Positions 1-7,854 of a stretch of DNA of 64,000 nucleotides are shown in pieces (positions within the stretch are counted from its first letter, which is position 1; each line of letters opens with the position of its first letter). The DNA is from Kumtagia sp044326205 (GTDB taxonomy: Bacteria > Pseudomonadota > Alphaproteobacteria > Rhizobiales > Rhizobiaceae), in assembly GCF_044326205.1 (NCBI RefSeq), contig NZ_JBIRCY010000001.1:124001-188000 (forward strand). The letters run 5' to 3'. The translations under genes were made by a program, and so were the position numbers. The notes under the pieces were generated by a model. It was not told the origin of the DNA and searched no databases. It saw nothing but the letters and a program-made list of their open reading frames with translations.

Positions 1-145
1 TGGTCGTCTTCGAATAGGGTGACGACCATGCCGATGACGCCCTGATCGCGGCTGCATGGCGGTCGAGCTTTCGTGGGATCGGAGCGGCGTGTCGCACAGG
101 CGGTTGTCCGCGCGGCGTTGCCTTGGCGAAAGCTTTCCATTTCCG

Positions 146-174
146 TTGCGATTCGGCTTGGCTCTCGCTATATA
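146..174 (+). promoter_or_regulatory. Predicted sigma70-type promoter of trcR
   Basis: A TTGCGA -35 element (146-151) and a TATATA -10 element (169-174) are separated by exactly 17 bp, about 80 bp before the trcR start. This is the best -35/-10 match in the leader. It is inferred from sequence only. Confidence 0.5.
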
Positions 175-253
175 GATCGTGATTTCCCAAAAAATCGGTG
201 GTTCTGACCACCGCCCGCGCTAGGGACGCGGGCGAACGAGAGGATATTTCGCG

Positions 254-943
254 ATGGCAAACACCCTGCTCATGCCCAAGGCGACCGCCGTCTGGCTGGT
301 CGACAACACCGCCCTTTCCTTCGACCAGATCGCGCAGTTCTGCTCGCTGCATCCGCTCGAGGTGAAGGCTATCGCCGATGGCGAATCAGCCCAGGGAATC
401 AAGGGCATGGACCCGATCATGACCGGGCAGTTGTCGCGTGACGAGATCGCCAAGGCCGAGAAGGACGAGAACTACCGCCTGCGACTGTCGGACCCAAAGG
501 TACGCGTGCCGGAATCAAAGCGCCGCTCACCGCGCTACACGCCGCTGTCGAAGCGCCAGGATCGGCCGAACGCCATCCTGTGGCTGGTGCGCAACCATCC
601 TGAACTCAAGGATGCGCAGATTTCGCGCCTCGTCGGCACCACCAAGTCGACCATTGAGCAGATCCGCGAGCGCAAGCACTGGAACGCCGCGAACCTTCAG
701 CCGATGGATCCGGTAACCCTCGGGCTTTGCTCGCAAATCGACCTCGACATCGAGGTCCAGCGCGCCTCCGCGGGCAAGCCGGCGCCTGCGCCTGTCGGCG
801 ACACGCTTCTGCCGGCGTCGATGACCGAGCGGCTGACGCCGGCGGTCACCAAGCCGAAGGAAGAGGACGATGAACTCGACGCCGACGCGGTGTTCGCAAA
901 ACTCTCGGCGCTGAAGTCCAAGCCGGAAAACGACGAGGAATAG
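254..943 (+). CDS. trcR: TrcR-type (DUF1013) transcriptional regulator
   Basis: A 229-residue protein of the DUF1013 family, found almost only in alphaproteobacteria and named in databases as the cell-cycle transcriptional regulator TrcR. The N-terminal half (about residues 10-60, then 85-145) holds helix-turn-helix-like stretches, including a segment around residues 115-135 that reads like a recognition helix (TTKSTIEQIRERKHW). The C-terminal 60 residues are acidic and low in complexity (EEDDELDADAVFAKLSALK). The ATG at 254 follows a purine-rich AGAGGATATTTCGCG leader. The gene is monocistronic and has its own promoter. The family assignment is firm. The regulatory role is known from the family and not shown here. 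Confidence 0.9.
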   Translation: MANTLLMPKATAVWLVDNTALSFDQIAQFCSLHPLEVKAIADGESAQGIKGMDPIMTGQLSRDEIAKAEKDENYRLRLSDPKVRVPESKRRSPRYTPLSKRQDRPNAILWLVRNHPELKDAQISRLVGTTKSTIEQIRERKHWNAANLQPMDPVTLGLCSQIDLDIEVQRASAGKPAPAPVGDTLLPASMTERLTPAVTKPKEEDDELDADAVFAKLSALKSKPENDEE

Positions 944-967
944 GCGGCCGGTCGAAGCGCGCGGGAC

Positions 968-1687
968 CTACGACTCCCGCGCCCGCCCTGCCATCCCCAT
1001 ATCGTCGCCTGTCCGCTCCATGGTCCGGTAGAAGTCGGCAAGCAGCTTGCCCTTCTCGGGCTTGAACTTGCGCTCGGCGCAGGCGACGCTGGCGATGCGG
1101 TCGATGCGGAAGGCGCGGAAATCGCGACGCATCTCGCACCAGGCGACGAGCGTCCACACCTTTCCCCAGAACCACAGGCCGAGCGGCCGCACATCGCGCA
1201 TCGAGCCGCGACCGGCCTCGTCCTTGTAGTCGAGGGTGAGCACCGTGCGGCTCTCCACCGCGCGTTCGATCAGGTCGATCGCCTGGCGGTCGGCGTCGCT
1301 GACCACCCACATCGGCGTATGGATCTCGGTGCGTGCAATGCGGTCCTTCTCGCCGTCTGGCAGCACGGCGCCGATCTTGATCAGAGCTTCCTCCGCAGCC
1401 CGCGCCATCGCTGCGCCGCCGAAGGCCCGCACCATGCGCGCGCCGGCGACTAGCGCCACGATCTCGTCACGCGTGAACATGAGCGGCGGAAGGTCGAAAC
1501 CCTCCCGCATGATGTAGCCGACGCCCGCCTCCCCGTCGATCGGCACGCCTGTCGATTGAAGATCGGCGATATCGCGGTAGATGGTCCGTTCGGATACTTC
1601 GAGCCATTGCCCGAGCATCTGCGCGGTCACCAGCCGGCCGCCGCGGAAATGCTGGACGATCTGGAAGAGACGGTCTGCTCGCCGCAT
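968..1687 (-). CDS. YafY-type transcriptional regulator (HTH + WYL domain)
   Basis: A 239-residue DeoR-like winged-helix regulator with a C-terminal WYL domain. The N-terminus (residues 1-60) carries the HTH (RRADRLFQIVQHFRGGRLVT, then QMLGQWLEVSERTIYRDIADL). The WYL region covers about residues 135-215. WYL domains bind nucleic acids or other small ligands and control stress or phage-defence genes in several bacteria. It is the last gene of a minus-strand operon (VOC, MGMT-like, regulator), 3 bp after the MGMT-like stop. A 20-bp palindrome lies before that operon and a near-identical copy before the DJ-1 operon, so autoregulation is likely. The family is certain. The target set is inference. 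Confidence 0.9.
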   Translation of the reverse strand: MRRADRLFQIVQHFRGGRLVTAQMLGQWLEVSERTIYRDIADLQSTGVPIDGEAGVGYIMREGFDLPPLMFTRDEIVALVAGARMVRAFGGAAMARAAEEALIKIGAVLPDGEKDRIARTEIHTPMWVVSDADRQAIDLIERAVESRTVLTLDYKDEAGRGSMRDVRPLGLWFWGKVWTLVAWCEMRRDFRAFRIDRIASVACAERKFKPEKGKLLADFYRTMERTGDDMGMAGRARES

Positions 1688-1690
1688 GGA

Positions 1691-2095
1691 TCAATCTCCG
1701 AGCCCTTCCCGCCGCCGCTGTTTTGCGACGAAGTCCGCGCCGAACGACAGTCTTTTTGTCGTGGGCGTATTGGCGTCGAGCACCCGCCAGAACGGCGTGA
1801 CATCCTCGATCGGCATGCCGCGCTGCAGCGCTTCGTTGGCCGCTTCCGCGACGGTCCTGAGATGATATCCCATATAGACCGGGCAGGACACCTCGGCCCC
1901 GTTCTCGATTGCCAGCGCTGTTCGCAGGGCACGCACGTCGAGCTTCACGCCTTCCGGGATGGAACGGATGTAGTCGTCGACCTGGCGCGCCGTCGGCACC
2001 AGCATGGTCTGACCCTCGATCACGTCGCCGACGGTGCGCGGCGACTGCTTGATCACCGGCTGGCCGGTGTCGAGCCTGTCGGTCCAGGTCTTCAT
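1691..2095 (-). CDS. MGMT/ATL-like small protein
   Basis: A 134-residue protein. Residues 33-130 look like the DNA-binding (winged-helix) domain of O6-alkylguanine-DNA alkyltransferases and alkyltransferase-like proteins: VPTARQVDDYIRSIPEG, an Ala-rich helix, then PFWRVLDANTPTTKRLS and a closing QRRREGL. The alkyl-acceptor motif PCHR is absent; the equivalent position reads PFWR. It therefore cannot be a suicide alkyltransferase of the usual kind and would at most sense or bind DNA. Its ATG overlaps the stop of the VOC gene (ATGA at 2094-2097, minus strand) and it sits directly before the WYL regulator, so the three are co-translated. The fold call is by motif resemblance and is moderately sure. 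Confidence 0.65.
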   Translation of the reverse strand: MKTWTDRLDTGQPVIKQSPRTVGDVIEGQTMLVPTARQVDDYIRSIPEGVKLDVRALRTALAIENGAEVSCPVYMGYHLRTVAEAANEALQRGMPIEDVTPFWRVLDANTPTTKRLSFGADFVAKQRRREGLGD

Positions 2096-2478
2096 CAGGC
2101 GCTTCCAGTCGGAACGAACAGGCCGAAACTGTTGCCGTCCAGGTCAAGGCAATAGGCAAAACGGCCAGCCGGTATCTCGATCGCCGGAGAGACCACCTTG
2201 CCGCCGTTTTCGGTCACGCGCCGCATGCCGTCTTCCAGCGGCGCGGCCACGGCCAGATGGACGGTCGGCCCGGTACCTGCGGGAGCCGGCTTTCCCGGAT
2301 AGACATGCCCGGACGCCCCAGGTTCGCGTGCAGTGAACATGGCGATCGGGTTAGGGCCGGATTCTTCGAGCGAGAGCGTGTTCTGCAGAACCGCGCCATA
2401 AAAGCGCTGTGCCGCATCCATGTCAGTCACCGGTATTTCGAACCAGAGAGATGCTTTCGGCGGTATGAAGCTGGTCAT
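2095..2478 (-). CDS. VOC family (glyoxalase/bleomycin-resistance fold) protein
   Basis: A 127-residue single-module vicinal oxygen chelate protein. The first beta strand and helix are clear (residues 10-32, SLWFEIPVTDMDAAQRFYGA), and the second half ends in a typical YCLDLDGNSFGLF strand. Such proteins work as dimers, and many have no known substrate. The start is preceded by GAGGGAACGTC, a good ribosome-binding site. It is the first gene of the WYL-regulator operon, with the promoter and operator about 20-60 bp upstream, and its stop overlaps the next start. The family is firm; the substrate is unknown. Confidence 0.88.
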   Translation of the reverse strand: MTSFIPPKASLWFEIPVTDMDAAQRFYGAVLQNTLSLEESGPNPIAMFTAREPGASGHVYPGKPAPAGTGPTVHLAVAAPLEDGMRRVTENGGKVVSPAIEIPAGRFAYCLDLDGNSFGLFVPTGSA

Positions 2479-2497
2479 GACGTTCCCTCGGCTTATG

Positions 2498-2526
2498 ATT
2501 GTATCTTGTCATGAGGCTCCTGACAG
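2498..2526 (-). promoter_or_regulatory. Predicted promoter of the VOC/MGMT-like/WYL operon
   Basis: On the minus strand a CTGTCA -35 (2521-2526) and a TACAAT -10 (2498-2503) are spaced by 17 bp, with the VOC start about 20 bp downstream. The -35 lies within one arm of the 2519-2538 palindrome, so a protein bound there would block the polymerase. Confidence 0.55.
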
Positions 2527-2538
2527 CATTCTGTCAGG
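2519..2538. promoter_or_regulatory. 20-bp palindromic operator, copy 1
   Basis: CCTGACAG-CATT-CTGTCAGG has perfect 8-bp arms and a 4-bp centre. It lies between the 3' end of the DJ-1 gene and the start of the VOC operon and covers the predicted -35 of the latter. A copy differing at one central base is at 3410-3429. It is the likely binding site of the WYL regulator encoded in this operon (inference from position and repetition). Confidence 0.7.
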
Positions 2539-2545
2539 AGGAGAG

Positions 2546-3130
2546 TCATGACGATGGCAGGTGTTCCCTGGCGTACAGGGCCTTCATCTCGGAAAGCTCC
2601 GCTTCCCGCTCCGGATGGAGGGCCGACAGGAAAGCGTGGGCGAAGGTGCCGGGCGCCGATCCCGGCGCGGAAATGATCCTGCCGTCCGCGACGGCATGTG
2701 GCACGTCTGCGTATCTCTCGCGTCCCGGATAGTCCGGCAGATGTTTCAATATCCAGTCGCGACCATTGCTGGTGTGTTTCGCGTGCGCGAACAGTCCGGC
2801 CCGGGCGAGCGGCAGCGTTCCGCCGCAGATGCCGCCGACCACGCCGCCGCGCTCAACAACAGCGTTGAGCAGCGCGGCAAGGTCCGGCGCCTGCGATGTC
2901 GGCCACAGGTCGGAACCGATTACCGCAACGGCATCCAGATCCGCGTTGTCCGCAACGGCGATGTCGCGGTCGGGCGTCAGCAGGAAACCACCGATCGAGC
3001 GGACGGGTTTGCGGCCGGGCGACATAGCGACAGCCTTCGCCCCGAACCATTCGACGGCAGAGGCCGAAAGCAGGCCGAATTCCCAGTCGGCAAAACCCTC
3101 GACGAAAACGAGCCCGATCGTGCTCTGCAT
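2546..3130 (-). CDS. DJ-1/PfpI family protein
   Basis: A 194-residue protein of the DJ-1/PfpI class I glutamine-amidotransferase-like superfamily. The nucleophile elbow is GGICGGT with Cys102. An early acidic residue (Glu18, in FADWEFG) matches the conserved glutamate that primes the cysteine in this family. The type I amidotransferase partner residues for glutamine hydrolysis are not evident, so a chaperone, glyoxalase/deglycase or redox role is more likely than amidotransfer. It follows the 54-aa gene by 70 bp on the same strand and should share the operator at 3410-3429. The family is firm; the activity is unknown. Confidence 0.88.
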   Translation of the reverse strand: MQSTIGLVFVEGFADWEFGLLSASAVEWFGAKAVAMSPGRKPVRSIGGFLLTPDRDIAVADNADLDAVAVIGSDLWPTSQAPDLAALLNAVVERGGVVGGICGGTLPLARAGLFAHAKHTSNGRDWILKHLPDYPGRERYADVPHAVADGRIISAPGSAPGTFAHAFLSALHPEREAELSEMKALYAREHLPSS

Positions 3131-3200
3131 CAGCTTGCTCCAGACCCGTTACGGCGGCGTATATGTCGCCGCCGTACCTTCATTCCAATGCTTCGCGGCC

Positions 3201-3365
3201 TCAGTTGAATGTGGCCGGCTTTCCGAAGCGATCCGGCCAGCCTATATCCTTGCGGATGTCCGCCGGCAGCGAATTGAGAAACCGCTCGGTGCGCGCTTCG
3301 TTGCGAAGGGTCTGCATCTTGCCCGTATAGCGGCGGATCGAACGGACGACGTTCAGCGGATTCAT
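3201..3365 (-). CDS. Small basic DUF1127-like protein (54 aa)
   Basis: This short gene reads MNPLNVVRSIRRYTGKMQ... and ends with FLNSLPADIRKDIGWPDRFG, which recalls the end of DUF1127 proteins (L..LPD..L.DIG). DUF1127 proteins are small Arg-rich proteins of alphaproteobacteria, some linked to RNA binding and stress. The start has a strong GAGGAGAAG ribosome-binding site 7 bp away. The gene begins about 45 bp downstream of palindrome copy 2 and is followed by the DJ-1 gene. Codon use matches the neighbours. The reading frame is well supported; the family is tentative. Confidence 0.7.
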   Translation of the reverse strand: MNPLNVVRSIRRYTGKMQTLRNEARTERFLNSLPADIRKDIGWPDRFGKPATFN

Positions 3366-3409
3366 GATGGCTTCTCCTCATCTTTACGAAGCCATCATCG
3401 CACACCCCT

Positions 3410-3429
3410 CCTGACAGCACTCTGTCAGG
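3410..3429. promoter_or_regulatory. 20-bp palindromic operator, copy 2
   Basis: CCTGACAG-CACT-CTGTCAGG is identical to the palindrome at 2519-2538 except for one central base. It stands about 45 bp before the 54-aa/DJ-1 operon, in the same orientation and a similar promoter position. This makes a two-operon regulon likely. Confidence 0.7.
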
Positions 3430-3444
3430 TGGTTGCGTTTTCGT

Positions 3445-4233
3445 TCAGGCCGTCGGTAGGGGCACCGTATAGTTGAGGGCAAGCCGTCCGCCATCGGCGT
3501 AGAGTGTCTGTCCGGTGACGTAGCTCGCCTCGTCGGAAGCCAGGAAGGCGGCAATTGCCGCGATTTCGTCGGGATTGCCGATGCGGCCGAGCGGCGTTCG
3601 CGACAGCAGCCGGTTGCGCGCGCCGGCATCGCTGTTGGTGGCCGCCAGCATGTCGGTGGCGATCGAACCCGGACCGATCGCGTTGACGCGGATCCCGTGT
3701 GGCGCCAACGCCAGCGCCATCACGCGGGTCAACTGGTTGACGCCGCCTTTCGAAACGGAATAGGCGACCTGGTCGGGGATCGCGACCACCGCGTTGATCG
3801 ACGACATGTTAACGATCGAACCGGGACTACCGCCGCCCTTGACCTTGTCGACCATATATCGGGCAACGGCCTGCCCCGCAAGAAACGATCCTTTCAGGTT
3901 GACATGCAGGACGCGGTCGAAGTCCTCCTCGCTCAGGTCGAGGAACGCCTCACCGTGGACAATGCCGGCATTGTTGACGAGGATGTCGATGTCCCCGAAA
4001 CCCTCCAGCGCCGCGGCGACCAGATTGTGGACGTCGAGCCGTTTGCCGACATCTGTCTTGCAGAACCTGGCCTCCCCGAAACCCGACAGGTCACGCTCGG
4101 CCTTGCCGCCGCGCGCCATGTCGATATCGGCGATCATCACCTTGCAGCCTTCCTGCAGGAACCGCCTGGCGATGGCGAAGCCGATGCCGCCCGCCGCACC
4201 CGTCACGATAGCCACCTTGCCTTGCAGTTTCAT
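3445..4233 (-). CDS. SDR family NAD(P)-dependent oxidoreductase
   Basis: A 262-residue classical short-chain dehydrogenase/reductase. The cofactor motif TGAAGGIG is at residues 12-19, NNAG near residue 88, a catalytic Ser in the NMSS segment, and the YSVSK catalytic Tyr/Lys near residue 160. The acidic residue after beta-2 (ADID) favours NAD(H). The C-terminal TGQTLYADGG is typical of the family. The ATG at 4233 was chosen over an in-frame upstream start because GGAGGAA lies 8 bp before it and homology begins there (MKLQGKVAIVTG). The substrate cannot be told from sequence. Confidence 0.9.
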   Translation of the reverse strand: MKLQGKVAIVTGAAGGIGFAIARRFLQEGCKVMIADIDMARGGKAERDLSGFGEARFCKTDVGKRLDVHNLVAAALEGFGDIDILVNNAGIVHGEAFLDLSEEDFDRVLHVNLKGSFLAGQAVARYMVDKVKGGGSPGSIVNMSSINAVVAIPDQVAYSVSKGGVNQLTRVMALALAPHGIRVNAIGPGSIATDMLAATNSDAGARNRLLSRTPLGRIGNPDEIAAIAAFLASDEASYVTGQTLYADGGRLALNYTVPLPTA

Positions 4234-4382
4234 CGTGTCGTTCCTCCGGCCGGCCGAACGTGACAATGCGGCAGCACTTGGTCAACAGGCGCCATGCGGC
4301 TTCGCCGATGCTTGAGGGATTGTGCTGGCGTCGAAGCCACGACACACTATCTACAAATGATGGCCAGAGAAGAACGCTCGAA

Positions 4383-4706
4383 ATGCCGATATCCATAGGC
4401 AAGTCAGTCGCAGCGATGGCGATCATTCTTGCCACTTTGCTGAACTGCGCCACCCAGGGCAATGCGCTTACCCTGCAGCAGCGACAAAACGACTACGCCA
4501 CGCAAAAGCGTCTCGGAATACCGCTACCCGCCATCGAGCAACGCCGGCGAATGCTGGATTTCCAACAGCAGCAGCGGCGTTATCGCGCCCAGGACCGCCG
4601 CAATGCGATGAAGCCGCGGCCGAACACCGTCATCCCGCGCACACAGCCAACCTGCCAGAATCAGATCTATGGGAACGAATATCTGCGACGGCGCAACTGT
4701 CCCTGA
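4383..4706 (+). CDS. Small secreted Gln/Arg-rich hypothetical protein
   Basis: A 107-residue protein with a clear N-terminal signal peptide (residues 1-29, KSVAAMAIILATLLNCATQGNA). The cysteine there is not in a good lipobox. The mature part is basic and rich in Gln and Arg (QQRQNDYATQKRLGIPLP, QQQQRRYRAQDRRNAM), with two cysteines near the end (TCQ and RRNCP) that could form a disulfide. The start at 4383 was chosen because it places the signal peptide at the N-terminus; a longer frame exists upstream. I do not recognise the family. A weak CGCCC-TACG-GGGCG hairpin follows at 4727-4740. Confidence 0.6.
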   Translation: MPISIGKSVAAMAIILATLLNCATQGNALTLQQRQNDYATQKRLGIPLPAIEQRRRMLDFQQQQRRYRAQDRRNAMKPRPNTVIPRTQPTCQNQIYGNEYLRRRNCP

Positions 4707-5037
4707 CGCAGGGATTGGCTGGTGGTCGCCCTACGGGGCGCTATCCCTTTTGTAATTTGATCCACAAGCGGCGATAATTCGCCTGTCGCTGTCGATTTGT
4801 CATGACATGCCCCGATAAGTCCCGCGCTGCCTCCTCGCGCTGAAACCCCGCAAAGCTATTCTCGTCGCGTGATCGCCTCTCGATCAGCGGCGGAGGCTTT
4901 TCGTGCCGTCTGTCGTCGCAGCGACCGAGGGAGGCATGCTGTGCCGAACGCCCCTGGCCGCCATTGGCCTCGGCTGGTCGGAGAGAGTGGATAGCTTCTG
5001 CTCTAGGACCGGCTGAGACACGAAGGGAGTTACCAAA
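4707..5037. other. Intergenic stretch before the first RTX gene
   Basis: 331 bp without a convincing gene. It has a weak GC hairpin at 4727-4740 that may end the preceding transcript. No clear -35/-10 pair was found. The last 15 bases (CGAAGGGAGTTACCAAA) supply the ribosome-binding site of the RTX gene. Confidence 0.5.
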
Positions 5038-7854
5038 ATGGTCGCCTGGACCGGCACCGTAGCCAACGAGTTCAAAAGCGGCAGCGCCGATGCAGACCAG
5101 CTTGATGGCGCCGGCGGCAACGACACCTTGCATGGCCTTGACGGTGACGACGAACTACGCGGCGGCGCCGGCGACGACGAGATCTATGGCTGGCAAGGCG
5201 CCGACCAGCTTTTCGGCGGCGACGGCAATGACTGGATCGTCATGGGCCGTCCCGATTTCTACGGCACCCCGGGCGGCACCTATGGATCCGACATAGCCGA
5301 CGGCGGCAACGACGTGGACATGATCGTGATCAGTTGGTGGAACCAGTTGATCAACGGTGTCGCCACCTCGATCACGCTGGATTTCGGCGACGGCAATTTC
5401 ACCGTGCACGGCGGCGGCTCGGACTGGGAGAAGGCGTCGAATTTCGAGCAGCTCTCTTACTACGGGTCCGAAGGCGGCGACGTCATCACCGGCGGCGAAA
5501 GCGACGATTTCTTCCAGCTCGGCGGCGGCAACGACATCCTGCGCGCCAAGGGCGGCGACGACTACATCTACGACAATGGCGGCAAGTTCGACATCGACGC
5601 TGGCGCGGGCACCGATACGCTGCGGCTGGATACGCTGTCGCTCCTGACCTCGAGCGCGACGTTCAAGCTGACCGGCAGCGGCGTGGCGACGGTCGGCGGC
5701 TCGCTGAGCGGTGCCGTCAAGAATGTCGACGCGCTCTACATCGAATGGAACAGCGGCACGGGCTATGACGATGCCTTCACCGGCGGGAACTACGACGACA
5801 CGATCCACGGCGGGGCCGGCAACGACACGATCGAGGGCGGCGGCGGCAACGACAAGCTCGTCGGCCAGGCGGGCGACGACGTCATCCGCGGCGGCGCCGG
5901 CAACGACTCCATCGACGGCGGCGGTTTCCTCGGCGTCAATCCGAACTTCACCGGCTACGACATCCTTTACGGCGAGGACGGCAACGATTCGCTCGATGCC
6001 GGGTCGGACGGCAGCACCATGCGCGGCGGCAATGGCAGCGACAGTCTCGCTGGCAGCGGCGAGGTCGACGTCCTCTACGGCGATGCCGGCAATGACGGTC
6101 TTTATGGCGGCGGCGGCGACGACAAGATCTATGGCGGCGACGGTGACGACGGCATCCGCTGCGACGACGGCGCCGACCGGATCGACGGCGGTGGCGGCAT
6201 CGACGGCATCACCTTCTACTGGGCCGAGGTCGATCCGGCGACGTTGCGTGAATACGGCGCGACCGCCGACCTCGAGAACCAGAGCAACAACAAGGGCCGC
6301 GAGGCCGTAGGCGATATCTACATCTCGATCGAGAATATCCACGGCACCTATAACGGCGAGGACACGCTGCGTGGAAACGACGCCGACAACATTCTCGACG
6401 GCGACGGCAACGCCGACATACTGGAGGGGCGCGGCGGCGCCGATCAGCTTATCGGCGGTCCCGGCATCGGCATACGCGCACTGGATACGGCCTCCTACCT
6501 GAGCGCACCGACTGGCGTGACCGCCAATCTTGCGGCGCCGGCCGGCAACACCGGCGACGCCAAGGGCGACACCTACGTTTCGATCGAAAACCTCGAAGGC
6601 TCGGCCTTCGCCGACAAGCTCACAGGCAACACCGTCGCCAACGTGCTGACCGGCCTCGGCGGTAACGACACGCTGGCCGCCGGGGCCGGAGCCGACCTGC
6701 TCGACGGGGGAACCGGCGCGGACAAGATGGACGGCGGCGCAGACAGCGACAGCTACATCGTCGACAATGCGGCCGACTTGGTTATCGAAGCGGCGGGCGG
6801 CGGTACTGCCGACCGGGTGTCGGCTAGGGCGAGTTTTGTGCTGACGGCGGGCGTCGAGGTCGAACTCTTGACCACGACCTCTTCCGGCGGGACCACCCCG
6901 ATCGACTTCGCCGGCAATGCGCTGAGGCAGGAGATCACGGGCAATGCCGGCGTCAATACGCTGAAGGACGGCGGCGGAGCGGGCGACCTGCTGCGCGGCA
7001 TGGGCGGCAACGACACCTATCTCGTCTATAGCGCTGCCACGACCATCGTCGAAGCCGCTTCGCAGGGAGCCGCCGACAGGGTCATGGCGGCCGTCGACTA
7101 CAAGCTCGGTTCGGGCGTCTGCGTCGAGCAGCTTACGACCACGAGCGCGAGCGGAACGTCGGCGATCGACCTCACCGGCAATGCGCTGAAGCAGGAGATC
7201 ATCGGCAACGCCGGCGCCAATATCCTGAATGACGGCGGCGTGGGCGCGACCGACACGCTAAGGGGTCTCGGTGGCAACGACATATACCTGATCTACAATT
7301 CCGGCGATCTCATCGTCGAGGGCTCTTCGCAAGGTGCGGCGGACAGGGTCGCGGCGACCGTGGACTACACGCTCGGCGCCAGCGTCTACGTCGAGGCCAT
7401 GCAGACGACCAGTTCCGCCGGGACCTCCGGCATCGACCTGACGGGCAACGCCATCGCGCAGGCGATCTTCGGCAATGCCGGGTCGAACATTCTTGACGGC
7501 AAGGGCGGCAGCGACGCGCTGACGGGTGGCAACGGCAAGGATTTTTTTGTCTTCTCGACCGCGCTAGGCGCATCCAACGTCGACACGATCGCCGATTTCA
7601 GCGCCGTGGACGACACCGTCCGGCTGGAGAACGCGGTCTTCACCGCGCTGACCGCAACCGGCACGCTTGCCGCTTCCGCGTTCCGCGCCAACACCACCGG
7701 ACTTGCCGGAGACGGCACCGACCGCATCATCTACGAGACCGACACCGGCAAGCTCTACTACGACGCGAATGGTACCGCGTCGGGCGGCGGCGTTCATTTC
7801 GCCACGCTTACCGTCGGCCTCGGCCTCACAAGCGCCGATTTCGTCGTGGTGTAA
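5038..7854 (+). CDS. Large RTX-type calcium-binding protein (938 aa)
   Basis: An acidic Gly/Asp-rich protein of 938 residues, dense in hemolysin-type GGxGxDxLx nonapeptides. Blocks are at about residues 20-65, 140-190, 245-400, 445-480 and 525-570. Such repeats form calcium-filled beta-rolls in proteins exported by type I secretion with no N-terminal signal, and none is present here. Residues 571-836 hold three tandem units of about 89 residues (DxYxVxN... ADRV...TTSS.GT..IDLTGNA...I.GNAG). The last 100 residues (VDTIADFSAVDDTVRLENAVF...) closely match the end of the protein at 12802-14436 and probably carry the secretion signal. No enzyme domain was seen. No ABC/membrane-fusion exporter lies in this window. 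Confidence 0.9.
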   Translation: MVAWTGTVANEFKSGSADADQLDGAGGNDTLHGLDGDDELRGGAGDDEIYGWQGADQLFGGDGNDWIVMGRPDFYGTPGGTYGSDIADGGNDVDMIVISWWNQLINGVATSITLDFGDGNFTVHGGGSDWEKASNFEQLSYYGSEGGDVITGGESDDFFQLGGGNDILRAKGGDDYIYDNGGKFDIDAGAGTDTLRLDTLSLLTSSATFKLTGSGVATVGGSLSGAVKNVDALYIEWNSGTGYDDAFTGGNYDDTIHGGAGNDTIEGGGGNDKLVGQAGDDVIRGGAGNDSIDGGGFLGVNPNFTGYDILYGEDGNDSLDAGSDGSTMRGGNGSDSLAGSGEVDVLYGDAGNDGLYGGGGDDKIYGGDGDDGIRCDDGADRIDGGGGIDGITFYWAEVDPATLREYGATADLENQSNNKGREAVGDIYISIENIHGTYNGEDTLRGNDADNILDGDGNADILEGRGGADQLIGGPGIGIRALDTASYLSAPTGVTANLAAPAGNTGDAKGDTYVSIENLEGSAFADKLTGNTVANVLTGLGGNDTLAAGAGADLLDGGTGADKMDGGADSDSYIVDNAADLVIEAAGGGTADRVSARASFVLTAGVEVELLTTTSSGGTTPIDFAGNALRQEITGNAGVNTLKDGGGAGDLLRGMGGNDTYLVYSAATTIVEAASQGAADRVMAAVDYKLGSGVCVEQLTTTSASGTSAIDLTGNALKQEIIGNAGANILNDGGVGATDTLRGLGGNDIYLIYNSGDLIVEGSSQGAADRVAATVDYTLGASVYVEAMQTTSSAGTSGIDLTGNAIAQAIFGNAGSNILDGKGGSDALTGGNGKDFFVFSTALGASNVDTIADFSAVDDTVRLENAVFTALTATGTLAASAFRANTTGLAGDGTDRIIYETDTGKLYYDANGTASGGGVHFATLTVGLGLTSADFVVV

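Noticed and set aside
1..29. Possible start of a minus-strand gene (ATG at 29, reading MVVTLFEDD)
   Set aside because: Only nine codons are inside the window, and neither family nor a clear ribosome-binding site can be judged.
5155..6342. 395-aa open frame opposite the large RTX gene
   Set aside because: It is the antisense image of Gly/Asp-rich RTX repeats (Val/Ala/Asp-rich, no domain). The RTX frame explains the bases.
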